Source: Orobanche coerulescens (lineage: Eukaryota; Streptophyta; Magnoliopsida; Lamiales; Orobanchaceae). Taken from it: DNA of 64,000 nucleotides. The DNA lies in the NCBI GenBank assembly GCA_033398695.1, contig CM065801.1, positions 51,222,358 to 51,286,357 on the forward strand, read 5' to 3'. The notes below the pieces were generated by a model, which saw only the letters and a program-made list of their open reading frames with translations, searched no databases and had not been told where the DNA came from. The position numbers and the translations under genes are program-made. Positions 22,316-33,348 of this stretch are shown in pieces (position 1 is the first letter of the stretch; the number at the start of each line of letters is the position of its first letter).

Positions 22316-24605
22316 TTAAGTAGATTTAGGTCCCCTTTTATTTTTGGGTCCATATATGTTAGTTCTTCTAGGTACCCAAGTTTTCTTGGCAGCATTTGGT
22401 TTACTGTAGGTCATACTCGGTACAGTGTTGCGATATCTACGTGTTGCATATACGTAGTCGCTATAACCATGATAATTATTGTGCATGTAAAATTCAGGGT
22501 TATTATTATTAATCCAGTACGAGTGCCGTCTTGGAGGTGGAGCCATTTTCTGTGGCCTAACAGCTTACCTTCTGGGTCTCCAGTTGGATTCCCAACGCTG
22601 TTGTTGATACTGAGCGGACACCTGCTGTTTCGAGGAATAATGGAGCTCATGTATCCAATACCTCGGCGTGTTGTACTGATAGTACTGCCGTGCGGGCCTT
22701 TGGTATTTGGATACAGTCTTCCTTCTGGACGGCTGTTGACGCTGTTGATATGCTGGGGAGCATGCTGTTGAGTGCGCCTTTCAGGTCTGAATGGCTGGTG
22801 ATTCCGCTGTCTGTAATAGGATTGCGGGGGCGGAATAGCAACCTTTGTTGTTCGCTGTGCAACAGGTTCCTTCACGGGACTCGAAGTTTCTTTCGAAACA
22901 GGAATGTGTTCCACACTCTTGACGAACACTGTACTAGTTTTCCCTTTGTTTGAACATGAGCTGTATCCTAAGCCACTTTTATCATGAGCATGTTGCCCAG
23001 TGCTCAGAATTTCTTCCATTCTTTTGGACGATTTCTCGAACGATTTCAGAGTGCTCTCAAATTCAATTTCTCGTTTTTCGAGAGTTGTGACTTTGGCTTG
23101 AAGTAGAACCAAATCATTTGTCTTGCTCTCGTTGTGAGTTTTAACCTCACTTAGTTCATGAGCAAGTTGATGATTGCTCTCCATGAGTTTTTCAAAATCG
23201 ACTTTGCTGGTTTCACAATCGAGAGACATATTATCATAATTTATCTTTAGCAAGTTATTTTCATCTTTCAGCTCTAGGTTAGACAGTTGGAGCTGTATAT
23301 TCTCGTTTTTCAATGTCTCATGGGCCTTTTGAATGTTTTTAAATTCATTCATCATGTTTTCAAAGGTATGAGATGCATTTGATGGAATAGTTGAGGTTGA
23401 ACTTACCTCATCATCGCTATCTTCACCTTCCGGAATGTCCTTGGCCATAAAGCACATATATGCTTTATCATCGAACTCATCGTCAGATGAATCACTTTCA
23501 GTGACCACCTGAAGACATTCTTCTGATTTGGATGGTGTGGGGGAGGCTTCTGATTCTCCTATCAGGGCCTTGAGCTTGTTTTTCCAAGCACGTCTTCTTT
23601 CATCTCTCTCTTGTTGCTCAGCTTCTGGCAACCGTTGAACTTTGGGAAGAGGACATTTATTTACATAATGCCCTGGTTTCCTGTAATTATAGCACAGGTT
23701 AGCATCACCGGATGAAGTTTCGGTACTTACCTTGTGGACAGGTTTGGGCCTGTAGGGAGTCTTTGTAGACTGCTTGATGAACTTTTTGAATTTGTGCATG
23801 AGAAGCGCCATTTCATCTTGAGACAGGATGTCGTCGTCTCTGTCAGCAATTTTATGACTAGGATTCGACGAGCTGGGCATGCTATGTCGACGATTCGATA
23901 CAGCGGCTAGTGCTGTGACCTTTGAAGGAGATTCTTCAGCTTTCTCTCTTCTGTCAATATCATACTCAATAGCTTTGAGGTCAGAGAAGAGATAAAATGT
24001 AGATATTTCATTAAGATTGCAAGATACACGCATAGCTGTGGTCATAATGTCCCATCGGGCAGGGAGAGATCTGAAAATTTTTAAATTCTTCTCCTTTGGG
24101 GTATAAATTTTGCCCAAACCTTCAACTTCACCAACAATACCAGTGAATCTGAGGTCAAGTTCCTCAAGTGTCTAAGTTGGTTTCATTTCAAAAGAATTAA
24201 ATTGCTGAGTCAGTTTTGAGATTTTGTTTTCTTTTGAGAGCTCAGTTCCCTCACAAATCATCTTGAGTTTATCCCAGATTTCCTTGGCTGATTTACGCTC
24301 TTTACCTTCGAGAACGTGCCTTTGTCAAGAGTGACAAATAACGCGTTCTTAGCCACATTGTCGAGGTTGGGTCGCTTTCTTTCATCTATGGTCCATTGCT
24401 CGCTTTCCTTCTCGTGCATCTCAGCATGGGCTTGGCCTTCAATCCTTGCGGCCGTGTTTACCTTCATGATCTTGATAGGGCCATCCTGTATCACAAAAAT
24501 CATCTCTTCGTGCATTGCTGCAAGATGAGCCTCCATCCTAATTCTCCAATCATCAAATCCGTTAATAGAGAACATAGGCACTTTGTTGATCATTGATGTA
24601 TCCAT
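22316..24605 (-). pseudogene. gag: Copia-B gag
   Basis: Start at 24605 (MDTSMINKVPMFS). UBN2-type Gag core, then a zinc knuckle CYNYRKPGHYVNKC whose second Cys is Tyr, a coiled coil (NNLLKINYDNMSLD, LQAKVTTLEKRE), then the Gln/Tyr-rich tail ending GPKST-TAA at 22316. Breaks: a one-base loss near 24297, a TAG near 24172 (Glu in Copia-A) and a one-base loss near 22757. The apparent continuation of the long open frame to 22411 after that last break is out of frame; the true tail is the one beginning MAPPPRRHSYW at 22546. Confidence 0.88.
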
Positions 24606-24700
24606 GTGAAAGTAAAGAAATGAAAGAGACTGTTTTAAAGAATAAGTGATTTTGGATCTGATTCGGTTAAAAATACGACTGATTCTTTTTAGAATCAACC

Positions 24701-24712
24701 GCTCCGATACCA
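24701..24712 (-). promoter_or_regulatory. Copia-B primer-binding site
   Basis: TGGTATCGGAGC on the minus strand, 2 nt inside the 5' LTR; same one-base departure from initiator tRNA-Met as Copia-A. Confidence 0.9.
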
Positions 24713-24714
24713 CT

Positions 24715-25822
24715 TGTTGGCCACTAAGTATACTGGATACAGCTTGGGAAGTAGTTTAAACAACAAGCTGTACTGATTTTAAATCTGAGTGCGTAGCATA
24801 AGTCTTAGATACAGTAAGTTGATGTGGCAGAAGGTAAATAACACAATATTTAAAGTGGCTCGAGGTAAACCCCTCTACGTCCACTGGTCCTCCACACAGG
24901 AGTAAAAAGTTTACTATAATTACTACGTACACAACTACGGAATTATAACAACACACAATCAATATATCGTTCACATAGATTGATATAAATATCTTAGCTT
25001 CAACCGTTCACACAGATTGGTTTGAGCTAATGCTTTGACTTGCTTCTTCACACACAGTTATGAAGCTTCGTCTTCTTCGATGCATATCCTTCACACACAG
25101 TTCTGGAGTAGCAACGATTACTCAGTCCAAACAGGGCTGATCTGGGTTTGTTCGAAGTATAGAACAGTGGATGAACAACAGCTTTGACTTTATGAGCTCC
25201 TAGCTGATGAAGTGTTGTTCAAGATGATGAGCACTGTATATCTCTTTGATATGAGTTGCAGTAAGCTTTGGAGATATGTTTTGCTCTGATAACAACTTTG
25301 ATAGCTTGATAATTTCATAGCTTGGGTAACTGATCTTCAATGCCTTGATGTGATATATATAGACTTCTGGAAAATATATCCATTGGGATAAATCTGTTGA
25401 GCAAGATTCCGTTCCAACGGGATGAAAAGCACGATCCGGATTTAGCGGGATTTGAAGATCTGTTGACTGACAGTATTTAAATACTTTATCCTTGAGTATT
25501 TAAATACTTCTTATTCAACGGGACTTGACTTCTGAAGATTCCTTCTTTGTCCTGTTGAGAGCTGTATGGAAGATCACTGTATTGGTGATTCGAGACAGTT
25601 TCCATACTTGGTCTTTATAAGACTTCTTTGCTGTACTGAAGGGTTCCACTATATGCTGGATTCGAGACAGCCTATCGATACAGGTTGACACTTCAACTCT
25701 TCGATACAGTTTCCTTACTGTATTGAGGATTGTCATATATGTCAAAACCTCTTATCAATACTATTCGATACAGGGATTGATTATCCCGGCTGTTTCGATA
25801 CAGGGTTTATGTTTTCCCAACA
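24715..25822 (-). repeat. Copia-B 5' LTR
   Basis: TGTTGGCCACT ... CCCAACA. About 60 bp shorter than 13910-15076 because of one deletion near 24820. TATA candidate CTATATATAT (minus strand) at 25353-25362. Confidence 0.93.
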
Positions 25823-25827
25823 ATCAC

Positions 25828-26853
25828 TTTATAAATGATTATCGAGAATGCCTCTAAAAGTTATTTCAAAGGAGATTGAAAAACAAAGTTGCTGAAAGTT
25901 TTGGATAATGTTTTAAGATTTGCGTCGGCAAAGTTATGTGACAACGTATTGTGAAATGTGGAATGATATGTTGAAGTTGTACCAATGTTGAGATGTTTTG
26001 AGACTTGTGGACCGGGTAAAGCCAGAGATTGCCTTGACGAGGGCTCTGGGTACATGGTAGTGTTCAGGTAGGTCGGCCGCCTCCTGACTTGATATGTGCC
26101 ACCCGGAGGGTAATCCAACCAGGGACGTCCCGACGGGGACTCTGGGGTATAAACTTGGACTGGGTATATAGCTGGATTCCCAGTGGTTTAATGATGTGAA
26201 TATTATTCCGTAATAATGACGCGGTACTATACTGCTTATGCCTTTGGATTGTGAACGATGTCGTTGTCACAGTACTGTTGAGGCGCTGGTACTTGGTGAG
26301 AATATCCTTCTTCTTGATATATTAATATAATCAGTCATCACGAATTTTATTTATTGCACGTTATACATATTCCTGTTATCAAGTACTTGCACCGGCTATT
26401 TGCTGATCCCTTCGGGGGTGGATACCTTTTTTGTGTATTCAGGTACCAGTCCTAACGTGAGCCGGGGAAGGAAGGGCACGAGGATGACGAGCAGCATTGA
26501 TGTTCTCTCGTGATGCCGAGGTCGTTTTAGTTGTCCTATCTTGTTTTGGGTAAGTACTCACGGATACTGTTTTTATTGTTGGTACGCCCGTGTGAGGGCT
26601 TGGGAATTGTCTTAAGATTTGTTATCGGTATGTTGAGTTGGTTTCGACCGTGGTCATATTCGACCTTGCCGGTCGAGATGTTGTGATGGACGTTATGTAT
26701 CGTCGACCTTGCCGGTTTATGTGTGTTGTTTTGGCTTTATATTCGACCTAATTGGTCGATGTGTGCATGTGGGTTAGTCAGGTCTAGCCATGTAGATTCC
26801 CGAAATGGATCCACGGTGTTGTAACAGTTCCGACCCGGGACGGGGTTGTTACA
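25828..26853 (+). repeat. G1 3' LTR, right part (R/U5)
   Basis: Continues the G1 LTR after Copia-B and ends CGGGGTTGTTACA. It holds imperfect repeats of the type GACGGGGACTC-TGGGGTATA-ACTTGG and the phrase GATCCCTTCGGGGGTGG near 26405, a feature shared with the G2, G3 and G6 LTRs (ACCCCTTCGGGG-like). Confidence 0.8.
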
Positions 26854-26913
26854 AGGACAACTACCAATACGTGACTTGTATGTTCCCGACATGAAAATCA
26901 TACACATATCAAC
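26854..26913. other. 60-bp spacer between G1 and G2
   Basis: The sequence outside both LTRs. Nothing recognisable; could be host DNA or a scrap of another element. Confidence 0.4.
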
Positions 26914-27421
26914 TGTAATATCTGCATTTTTCATTTTTTTTAGTATTTTTTATTTTGGTGTATTTTTCGTTTTTAGTGACTCACTTGAAACCGTATCTAT
27001 ATTTCGAGAATATTTAATACTGAACTTTTTGTCATCCGAGCTTGTTTCGGTCTTGTTTCATTCAATTCCGCGTTTAATGTCATTTCTGTCGATATTTGGT
27101 TCGACTCTCGTAATCGTTGTTCGGAACCGCCGGTTCGGGGTTGCCGTAAATCCATCCTATGTTATTATGTGTGTTGTGAGCCTTTGCTCGATGTTTTGAT
27201 CGTGTACCGTTTTTATAATTTCCCAAAGTTATGAGTAATTACGTTTGTTGTTGTTTTCTGAACCTTCGGGTAGTCGGAAATATGTTTTCTTTTAGCACTT
27301 AGATTCGTCGTCTCGAACTCTATGTGTTCGTATCTTCATGTTTTGTTAATCGTCGCGTTTTGATTTCCAGTTCACTTCTTGCCTGCGTAAAGCAGCTTGT
27401 CAGTCCTGTTATGGGAGGACA

Positions 27422-27734
27422 TAACATACGTTACAGGTGATGATTAACGTACGTTATGTATTATGCTTAGCGTAAGTAACTTCATTGTGGTTATGTACGT
27501 CCTTGTTATTAGGAAATCGGGCAGAGGGCTCTGCCGGCCCCTTACGTACGCTACGAGCATGTGGTTACGTACGTTAAAGTGGAACATAACATACGTAAGA
27601 CAGTGGATTGCGTACGTTAAATGCTTCAGGGCTTCGGGCAGTAAGCTCTAATGGTTTATTACGTACGCCATGGGCATGGTGTTACATATGTTAACATATT
27701 AACGTACGTTAACCATGACATGCTAACGTACGTC
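27422..27734 (+). repeat. ACGTACGT motif array upstream of the G2 TATA
   Basis: About eleven copies or close variants of TTAACGTACGTTAA within 313 bp, at 27422, 27445, 27495, 27541, 27565, 27587, 27610, 27659, 27681, 27699 and 27723. Most are palindromic or nearly so. Spacing is irregular. Confidence 0.85.
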
Positions 27735-27746
27735 ATATGCTGCGGG

Positions 27747-27754
27747 TATAAGTA
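27747..27754 (+). promoter_or_regulatory. TATA-like box of G2 LTR
   Basis: TATAAGTA 13 bp after the last array motif. Confidence 0.5.
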
Positions 27755-28428
27755 CCCGTGAGTTGACCAAGTTCGGCCATTTCCATCCATATCTCTTCCT
27801 CCATTTTTAGGCGATTCGTGGGCGATTTTCAGGCGATTTGAAGTCTTGTAACTTCAATCTACCATCTTCTTTGAATTCCTGGTGTTGATTAACAACATCT
27901 ACTTGTGTTCTTCGTCTCCAATCCGAGGTAATCTCTTAGAACCCTTCTTTTGGGAAATTTGGGGGTTTTCGATTTAATGTCCAATTTGTTCCGTGTTGTT
28001 GATTAATCCATGATGTATACGATTAATCATAGTGGTATTCATGTTTTCCCTACGAGTTCATGGTAAATTTCATGGTATTTGTGAAATTGAGAGGGTTCGG
28101 TTGCGACCTGCCCTCGTTGTTGTTTTTGTACGAATTTAAATGAATCGTAGGTGGCTTTTCGGGCATATTCCGTTTTCGTACTCGTGTAGAATTGGTTGTG
28201 ATTGTATTCTTCGGATCATTTGGTTCGCGGTTGTCGGTTCCTAGCGAGCGTGGTTGATTGTTCCGTTAAATTTGTCTTCAATTTCTCAAGGCAAGTATTC
28301 TTGTGAAACCCTTATGCTCAACATGGAATAGTAATGTATATATGTATGATTTGCTCACTCCGGGAGGGTACGATGGGGCCTCAGAGGAATCTGTGATTTC
28401 ACTCCTGATTCATGAGCTTGTTTGGATA

Positions 28429-28581
28429 GCCAGTCCGGGAGGGTCCATAGAGGCCTCGGATGGGACCAGTGGTTTAGCCCAGGTCCTAGGCGAGTCATGT
28501 GCGTGATTTTTAACTATGGCCAGTCCGGGAGGGTCCATAGAGGCCTCGGATGGGACCAGTGATTTAGCCCCGGTCCTAGGC
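28429..28581 (+). repeat. Tandem repeat in G2 LTR, 90-bp period
   Basis: A ~63-bp unit starting GCCAGTCCGGGAGGGTCC occurs at 28429 and 28519 with two or three differences. A weaker third copy is visible around 28357 (CTCCGGGAGGGTACGATG). Confidence 0.85.
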
Positions 28582-29147
28582 AAATTGATTATTGACTGTT
28601 GGTTTTTCGAAAAAGACATGACTTGATTTTGATTTTGAAACGATTTGATGCATGTGCCATGAAATGTGTAAGCGAATGGTTTGCCTTGATTACTTGTACT
28701 AGCGTAATTGCTAACCCCTTTGGGGACCCGTTTTTGGGGAAATTCGTGTTATGAATTTTAGGTTGCGTTCAGCCAGTTGAGCGGGCACTGGAGCAGTACC
28801 AGGATGCTGGCCAGGGTTGTTGATGTGTGCAAATGAGTCCTTTATTTTAGTTGCCCACTTTAAACGTTTTTTTTCAACATGTAAATTGATAGACCGTACT
28901 CGCGATTACTTAGCCATTTTGATTTGGAAAATGGTTTATATTACTAAATGTTAGTTATGATTTTCGGTGATGTCTGGTTTACTGGTTGTACCAGGCATTT
29001 TATTTATTTTTTTATCATGGTGATATGTGTTTTCTCGCTAACCGAGATGGTTAGACGAGCGTATTAATTATTTAGCCTGGTATGTCCCGCGTAGGGGTCC
29101 ACGGTGCTGTAATATACCCTGAATATCTTGGGAGTGTTACATAAAAT

Positions 29148-29159
29148 GGTATCAGAGAA
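29148..29159 (+). promoter_or_regulatory. G2 primer-binding site
   Basis: TGGTATCAGAGA, 6 nt after the LTR end; 11 of 12 bases match the initiator tRNA-Met complement. Confidence 0.88.
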
Positions 29160-29379
29160 CTAGGTTTATGGATACCTCGGCTTGTCGGTTAATTGGGTCT
29201 AGTTGTGTTTTATTTTGCACATCGTCATCACGCTGCCATCATCTCGGTACTTCCATTGTTTGTAAGTTTTCCTTACTCGATTCTTTTGTTTTCATGTATC
29301 GTTCTTCCGCTTCTTGAACTGTGATTGTTTTTCTCCCGTACTTATCATCGAGTTGCTTTTGCTACCTTTTATCTCCAGT

Positions 29380-30560
29380 ATGGATGCTAGGAGAGGTCGA
29401 GGTAGAGGTCGTGGTCATGGACGCGGCCGGGGACGTGGGGCAGCCAGTGGTGCGGCCACGTCTTCTGGAGCTGGTAGTAATGATGGTCGTCAGGACCATA
29501 CTGCTACTCAAGATGGTGCCGACATTGGTGTTGCTGCTGTGATGCAACAAATGGTGACCCAAATGGCTGCGATAGCCCAGGCGTTTCAAAACCCGGATCT
29601 GGATCGTACTGCTCGGACCGGAGTAGATCGTTGGCTCTAGGATGTCACCAAGATGCATCCTTATCAGTTTCTGGGGCTTCAGACCCGATTAGTTAGGAAG
29701 GGTGGATCAAAGAGATGTCCAAGATCTTTGTTGCCACTAACTGTCCTGAGGAGTGCAAGTTCCCAATCGCCCAATATTTTCTCACTGGGGACGCTGCTGA
29801 TTGGTGGGAGGCTGTCGGGCCTCAGGATCATGATGCTTAGTGGGCCGAGTTCAGAGACCTTATGGAAGTTGAGTACAGTCCGTGGCCAGTTCGTCAGGTG
29901 CAGTCCATGCTTTTTATGATGCTCAACCTCGAGATATTCCGGTTTCTCAGGCCATTGCAGATTTCAACCGGGAATTGGGCTTCGTGAAGGCCCAGGTTAA
30001 GGAGGAGAGCGACAAGATTTTCTACTTATCTAGGCGAATGAAACCAAGGATTCGTGATTACATGTCTAGACTCGCCTTCACCACCCTAAAGGACTATCAG
30101 AATAGAGCTCTTGCTTATGATATGTCCTTGACTGCCAATAAGACAGCTCGAGAAAGTAAGAAATAGAAATCTGTCGGTAACTTTTCGGCTCACAAGAGCA
30201 GAGTTCAGTAGAATTCTCAGTATGCTAACGTTCCTACGGGCGGTTTGGCTCGTTTTTTTGGGGGCTTCCGAGGTACTACCAGTGCCCCAACTCATGGGTT
30301 CAGATGTTTTAATTGTGGCCAACCGGGCCATAGGAACCGGGGTGTCCCCGTCCGCCGTTGACTTGTCATACTTGTGGCCAGGTGGGCCACAAGGCTTTCT
30401 TATGTGATCATTTAGAGCAGACTCTTGGTGCCCAGGCTTCTTTCCCAGCGCCTAAGGAGCCGAGTGTGAACCAAGGGTCGTTTGCTCCGCAGTCTCCACA
30501 GAGTATCGGTCGAGGGAGAGGTTGGGGCCAGCCCTCTAGAAGGGGGAGCTTCTAGTGTCG
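29380..30560 (+). pseudogene. gag: G2 gag
   Basis: Starts MDARRGRGRGRGHGRGRGRG, an Arg/Gly-rich N-terminus also seen in G3 and G5. A retrotransposon Gag core follows (FLTGDAADWWEAV, SDKIFYLSRRMKPRIRDYM, TLKDYQNRALAYDM) and then two CCHC zinc knuckles (CFNCGQPGHRNRGC, CHTCGQVGHKAFLC). Broken by a one-base loss near 29676, by frame changes near 29920 and 30550, and by TAG codons at 29638, 29694, 29838, 30164 and 30209. At the first of these, G3 reads Gln in the same context (WLQEV versus WL-stop-DV), so C-to-T change of CAG is the likely cause there. Confidence 0.85.
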
Positions 30561-31275
30561 GCTCCGCTCATCCGCGTGTATATGAGATGAGGAGAGCCGA
30601 TGATCCAGCAGATACCGTGGCTACAGGTACCATTCATATACATTCTCATCCTGTCAGTGTGCTTTTCGATTCTGGGGCTACGTATTCGTTCATCTCTATG
30701 GAGTGTGTGCGCCGTTTGAGTCTTGACTGTTTGTCGTCTTATGAGCCTTTCATCGTTAAAATTCCTAGCGGTGATAGGATCGTTGGTGATCGGGAGATCC
30801 GAGACTGTTTTGTGGTTATTTGTGAGAGGGCTTGGCACTATAATCTCATTGGCTCGAGTGGCATGGTGCAATCATAAACTACCGCATGAGGATCATCACC
30901 AAGGACGGCACCTAGCACTCTTTCACGGGGTGAAATAGGGGAAACCAGAAGTTCGTAATTAACGCCTTGAAGGCGATGAGACTCCTGCGGAAGGGGTGTA
31001 CTGGTTATTGGTGTTACGCCTTGAAGGAAGAGGATGGTGGAGTTGGGTTCTCATCGATCCCAGTCATTAATGAGTTCCCAGATGTCTTTCCTGACGAGTT
31101 TCTGGGGTTACCACCGGACCGTGAGGTTGAGTTCGCTATCGAGTTAGAGCTGGATGCGGCTCCAATTTCGAAGGCGCCGTATCGCATGGCACCTTCAGAG
31201 ATGGATGAGTTGAAGAAGCAGTTGGGTGAGCTTCTTGAGTCCGGGTATATTCGACCGAGCGCTTCGCCTTGGGGT
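30561..31275 (+). pseudogene. pol: G2 pol fragment: protease and start of reverse transcriptase
   Basis: Protease motif SVLFDSGATYSFIS with the downstream PSGDRIVGDREIRDC strand is intact over 30590-30877. Another open piece (30967-31275) gives the linker and RT entry: [24 protein letters not shown], then [32 protein letters not shown]. It ends there; the catalytic RT residues, RNase H and integrase are missing. Frame breaks occur near 30877-30967. Confidence 0.88.
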
Positions 31276-32086
31276 TTATAATTGATATGTTTAATTAATT
31301 GGATTAATTAAATGATATAAATACATCAGAATGGAATCGGAGTTTATCTGTTTGGACTCGAGGGAGTCCGAAACGGGCCAAACTCCTCGTACCCTTCTAG
31401 ATGGCCGCCCCCCTTTGTCTTCCACCTAATGTGGTGGAATACTTCATGATTTAATATCATGAAGTGTTTTGTCTTAGGGGACATAAAATCTCATTTGATT
31501 ATTTAAAAGTGATTTCATGTGATTGAATGTAGAATAAAAGGAAGACTAACTCTCACCTACCACAACCCCTTGCCTTGCATTCATACGTGAGATTGGTGAG
31601 AGAGAGAGAGAAAAGAGTTCCTTTTCATAGTCTTCTTCTTCTTCATGTGTTCTTGATAATTCTTGGAGAAAAAAAATCAAGAAATCAAAGAGAGAAAATT
31701 TGATAAACATACTTAGAGTATATTCATCAAATTCAATAGCTTTATCACTTAGCTCTAGCTGTATCCTTGGAGGATAGCAAGGTGATCGTCATCCCGTTCA
31801 TTTCTCCAGCGCGTGGCAAGTAGAGGCGTTGTATTTTCGATATTGGATCATTCGAGTGCTTGGAGAGCTTTGGATCGTAGGGAATTCGTTTAAAGCTTGG
31901 GTAATATCTCAAGAGAAGGAATCCATTTAATCAACGGACTACAAGGGTGAGTTTCTTAATCTCTTATGTTTTCGTATATATATTCGTATATACGTAGCTC
32001 GATCGATTCTCGTAGGGATTCGGATCAAATTAATTTTATTTTTACCGCTTCCACTGGGCCTTCGATTTAAGCACTGAATCCCAACA
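31276..32086 (+). repeat. Copia-D LTR, right part only
   Basis: Shares the layout of the Copia-C LTR: TTAATTAATTGGATTAATTAA at the left, a CTTGATCGATCC-like phrase near 32000, end GAATCCCAACA at 32086. The left part is missing, replaced by G2 RT. Contains a GA microsatellite at about 31594-31614. No coding potential. Confidence 0.7.
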
Positions 32087-33270
32087 TTAGTAACAGATTT
32101 ACAGATTCGTGAAGATTCATATCTTCAGACATGTCAGAGCTGAAACCTTCTGTAGTTTGAGGTTTGGAAGTTACCTCTACAGCAGCTAGATTGGCCACTA
32201 GGCAGTTGCAGGCATCGTCATCATCAGAGAAGAATCCACCACTTGATTCTACTCTTTCTTCAATCTTGTCTTCCCCAATGGGCGCTTTTCTCTTGTCTTT
32301 TTTCTTGCCCATGTCCTTCTTATCGACATTTCTCTTGAGATCAGGGCAGTCAAATTGGATGTATCCTGTCTTGTGGTAATTGTAATATTCCACCTTCCAG
32401 TTTCCAACTTTTTGATTCCTCCTTGGTTTGTTTTTGTAATTTTTCTTGTACTTGGAGTAGTTTTTCCTAAAGTTGCTGAATCTTTGCATGATGAATGCCA
32501 TTTCTTCCTCAAAAATCTACAGGATTTGGAGGTTTAGCTCCAGAGAGGTTCTTGGCAGGGGACTCTGCTGCAAATGCTACACCTTTCTCTGCTGGTTCAG
32601 GTGATGATGAGCAGGGAAGCTCACACTGATATGCCTTCAGGTCAGAGAACAACTCCTGGATCTTTATCTTGTTAAGATCTTTTCATTGCCTCATGGATAC
32701 GGCTTTCATGCTTCATTCGGGGTTGAGAGACCTTAGAACTTTCAGGGCCATTTCCCTGTTGCCATATGTTTTTCCAAGAGAATTGATTTCAGTTATAATT
32801 TCTGTGAATCTCCCATCCACTTGGTCAATGGTTTCTCCACTCTTCATTTTGAAGTTGTCAAACTTCTGGGTGGCAATTGACAACTTATTTTCCTTGATCA
32901 GCTCGGTTCCCTCAAACATTACAGCTAATGTGTCCCAGATTTCTTTGGCATTCTTGCAATTTTTAATCTTGAACATGGTTGCCTTGTCAAGAGTCTGATA
33001 TAGAACATCTCTGGCCCGATTGTCAAGGTTGGCCAGCTTCCTTTCTTCAGGAGACATCTCGGTTCTATTCTTGGGGATCTTCTCTGGCTTCCCAGTTGCA
33101 ACTTCTTCTGGTGTGTTGTCCTTCTCAAATATGAACGGTCCATCCTCAATTACACACCACATGTCTTCATGAATGGATGACAGATGAGCTTGCATTCTTA
33201 TTTTCCAAAGGTCATATTCATCCACAGAAAATACAGGCAATCTAGAGTGCATGTGTTGCATGTGTTCCAT
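32087..33270 (-). pseudogene. gag: Copia-E gag, truncated
   Basis: Start at 33270 (MEHMQHMHSRLPVFSVDEYD). UBN2-type Gag core with WKIRMQAHLSSIHEDMW, ANLDNRARDVLYQTL and FEGTELIKENKLS, open to 32713. After a frameshift, 32501-32087 continues with a decayed zinc knuckle (YYNYHKTGYIQFDC, two Cys and one His replaced by Tyr) and an acidic tail. It ends at the edge of the Copia-D LTR, so pol is absent. Closest in this window to the Copia-A/B Gag, but clearly a different family. Confidence 0.85.
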
Positions 33271-33334
33271 TATAATATGAGAGATTAAAATATACTCAAC
33301 TATATGGATTTGGTTCTGTGAAATTGAACCAACC

Positions 33335-33346
33335 TCTCCGATACCA
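33335..33346 (-). promoter_or_regulatory. Copia-E primer-binding site
   Basis: TGGTATCGGAGA on the minus strand, 2 nt from the 5' LTR. Confidence 0.85.
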
Positions 33347-33348
33347 CT

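Larger units (their letters stand above)
13910..25822 (-). mobile_element. Copia-B: SIRE-like Ty1/copia retrotransposon, minus strand, near full length
   Basis: Sister copy of Copia-A, inserted in the G1 LTR with a perfect 5-bp TSD. Read right to left: 5' LTR 24715-25822, PBS 24701-24712, gag, pol with all enzymatic domains including RT, internal TATA, ORF3 lacking its beginning, PPT, 3' LTR 13910-15076. Coding regions carry a few single-base indels and stops rather than large losses, so it is the best template in the window for the family's structure. Its LTRs differ by a ~60-bp deletion in the right LTR and few substitutions, suggesting it is younger than Copia-A. Confidence 0.95.
26914..29141 (+). 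repeat. G2 5' LTR
   Basis: TGTAATATCTGC ... GGGAGTGTTACA, 2.23 kb. U3 carries the ACGTACGT array (27422-27734) followed by a TATA-like TATAAGTA (27747-27754). The R/U5 half contains the 90-bp repeats at 28429-28581 and the AACCCCTTTGGGG phrase near 28715. Confidence 0.85.
26914..31275 (+). mobile_element. G2: Ty3/gypsy element, 5' part only
   Basis: 5' LTR 26914-29141, PBS 29148-29159, gag, protease and the first ~100 codons of the RT region, then an abrupt stop at ~31275 inside SASPWG where a copia LTR (D) is fused on. The remaining pol and the 3' LTR are gone. Gag and RT sequences resemble G3 and G5, so it is probably also a chromovirus of the Tekay/Del type, but the chromodomain end is not present to prove it. 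Confidence 0.88.

Noticed and set aside
22411..22757. C-terminal end of the 568-codon Copia-B gag frame as true protein
   Set aside because: Comparison with Copia-A shows a one-base loss near 22757; the native tail is in the frame that reads MAPPPRRHSYW.
26854..26913. Host gene exon between G1 and G2
   Set aside because: Only 60 bp, no splice context and no recognisable protein.
29148..29159. PBS sequences as tRNA gene fragments
   Set aside because: Only 12 nt match the tRNA 3' end, without the rest of a tRNA fold; position next to LTR ends explains them.
31594..31614. GA microsatellite as a regulatory GAGA element
   Set aside because: Simple repeat in a truncated LTR; no further support.
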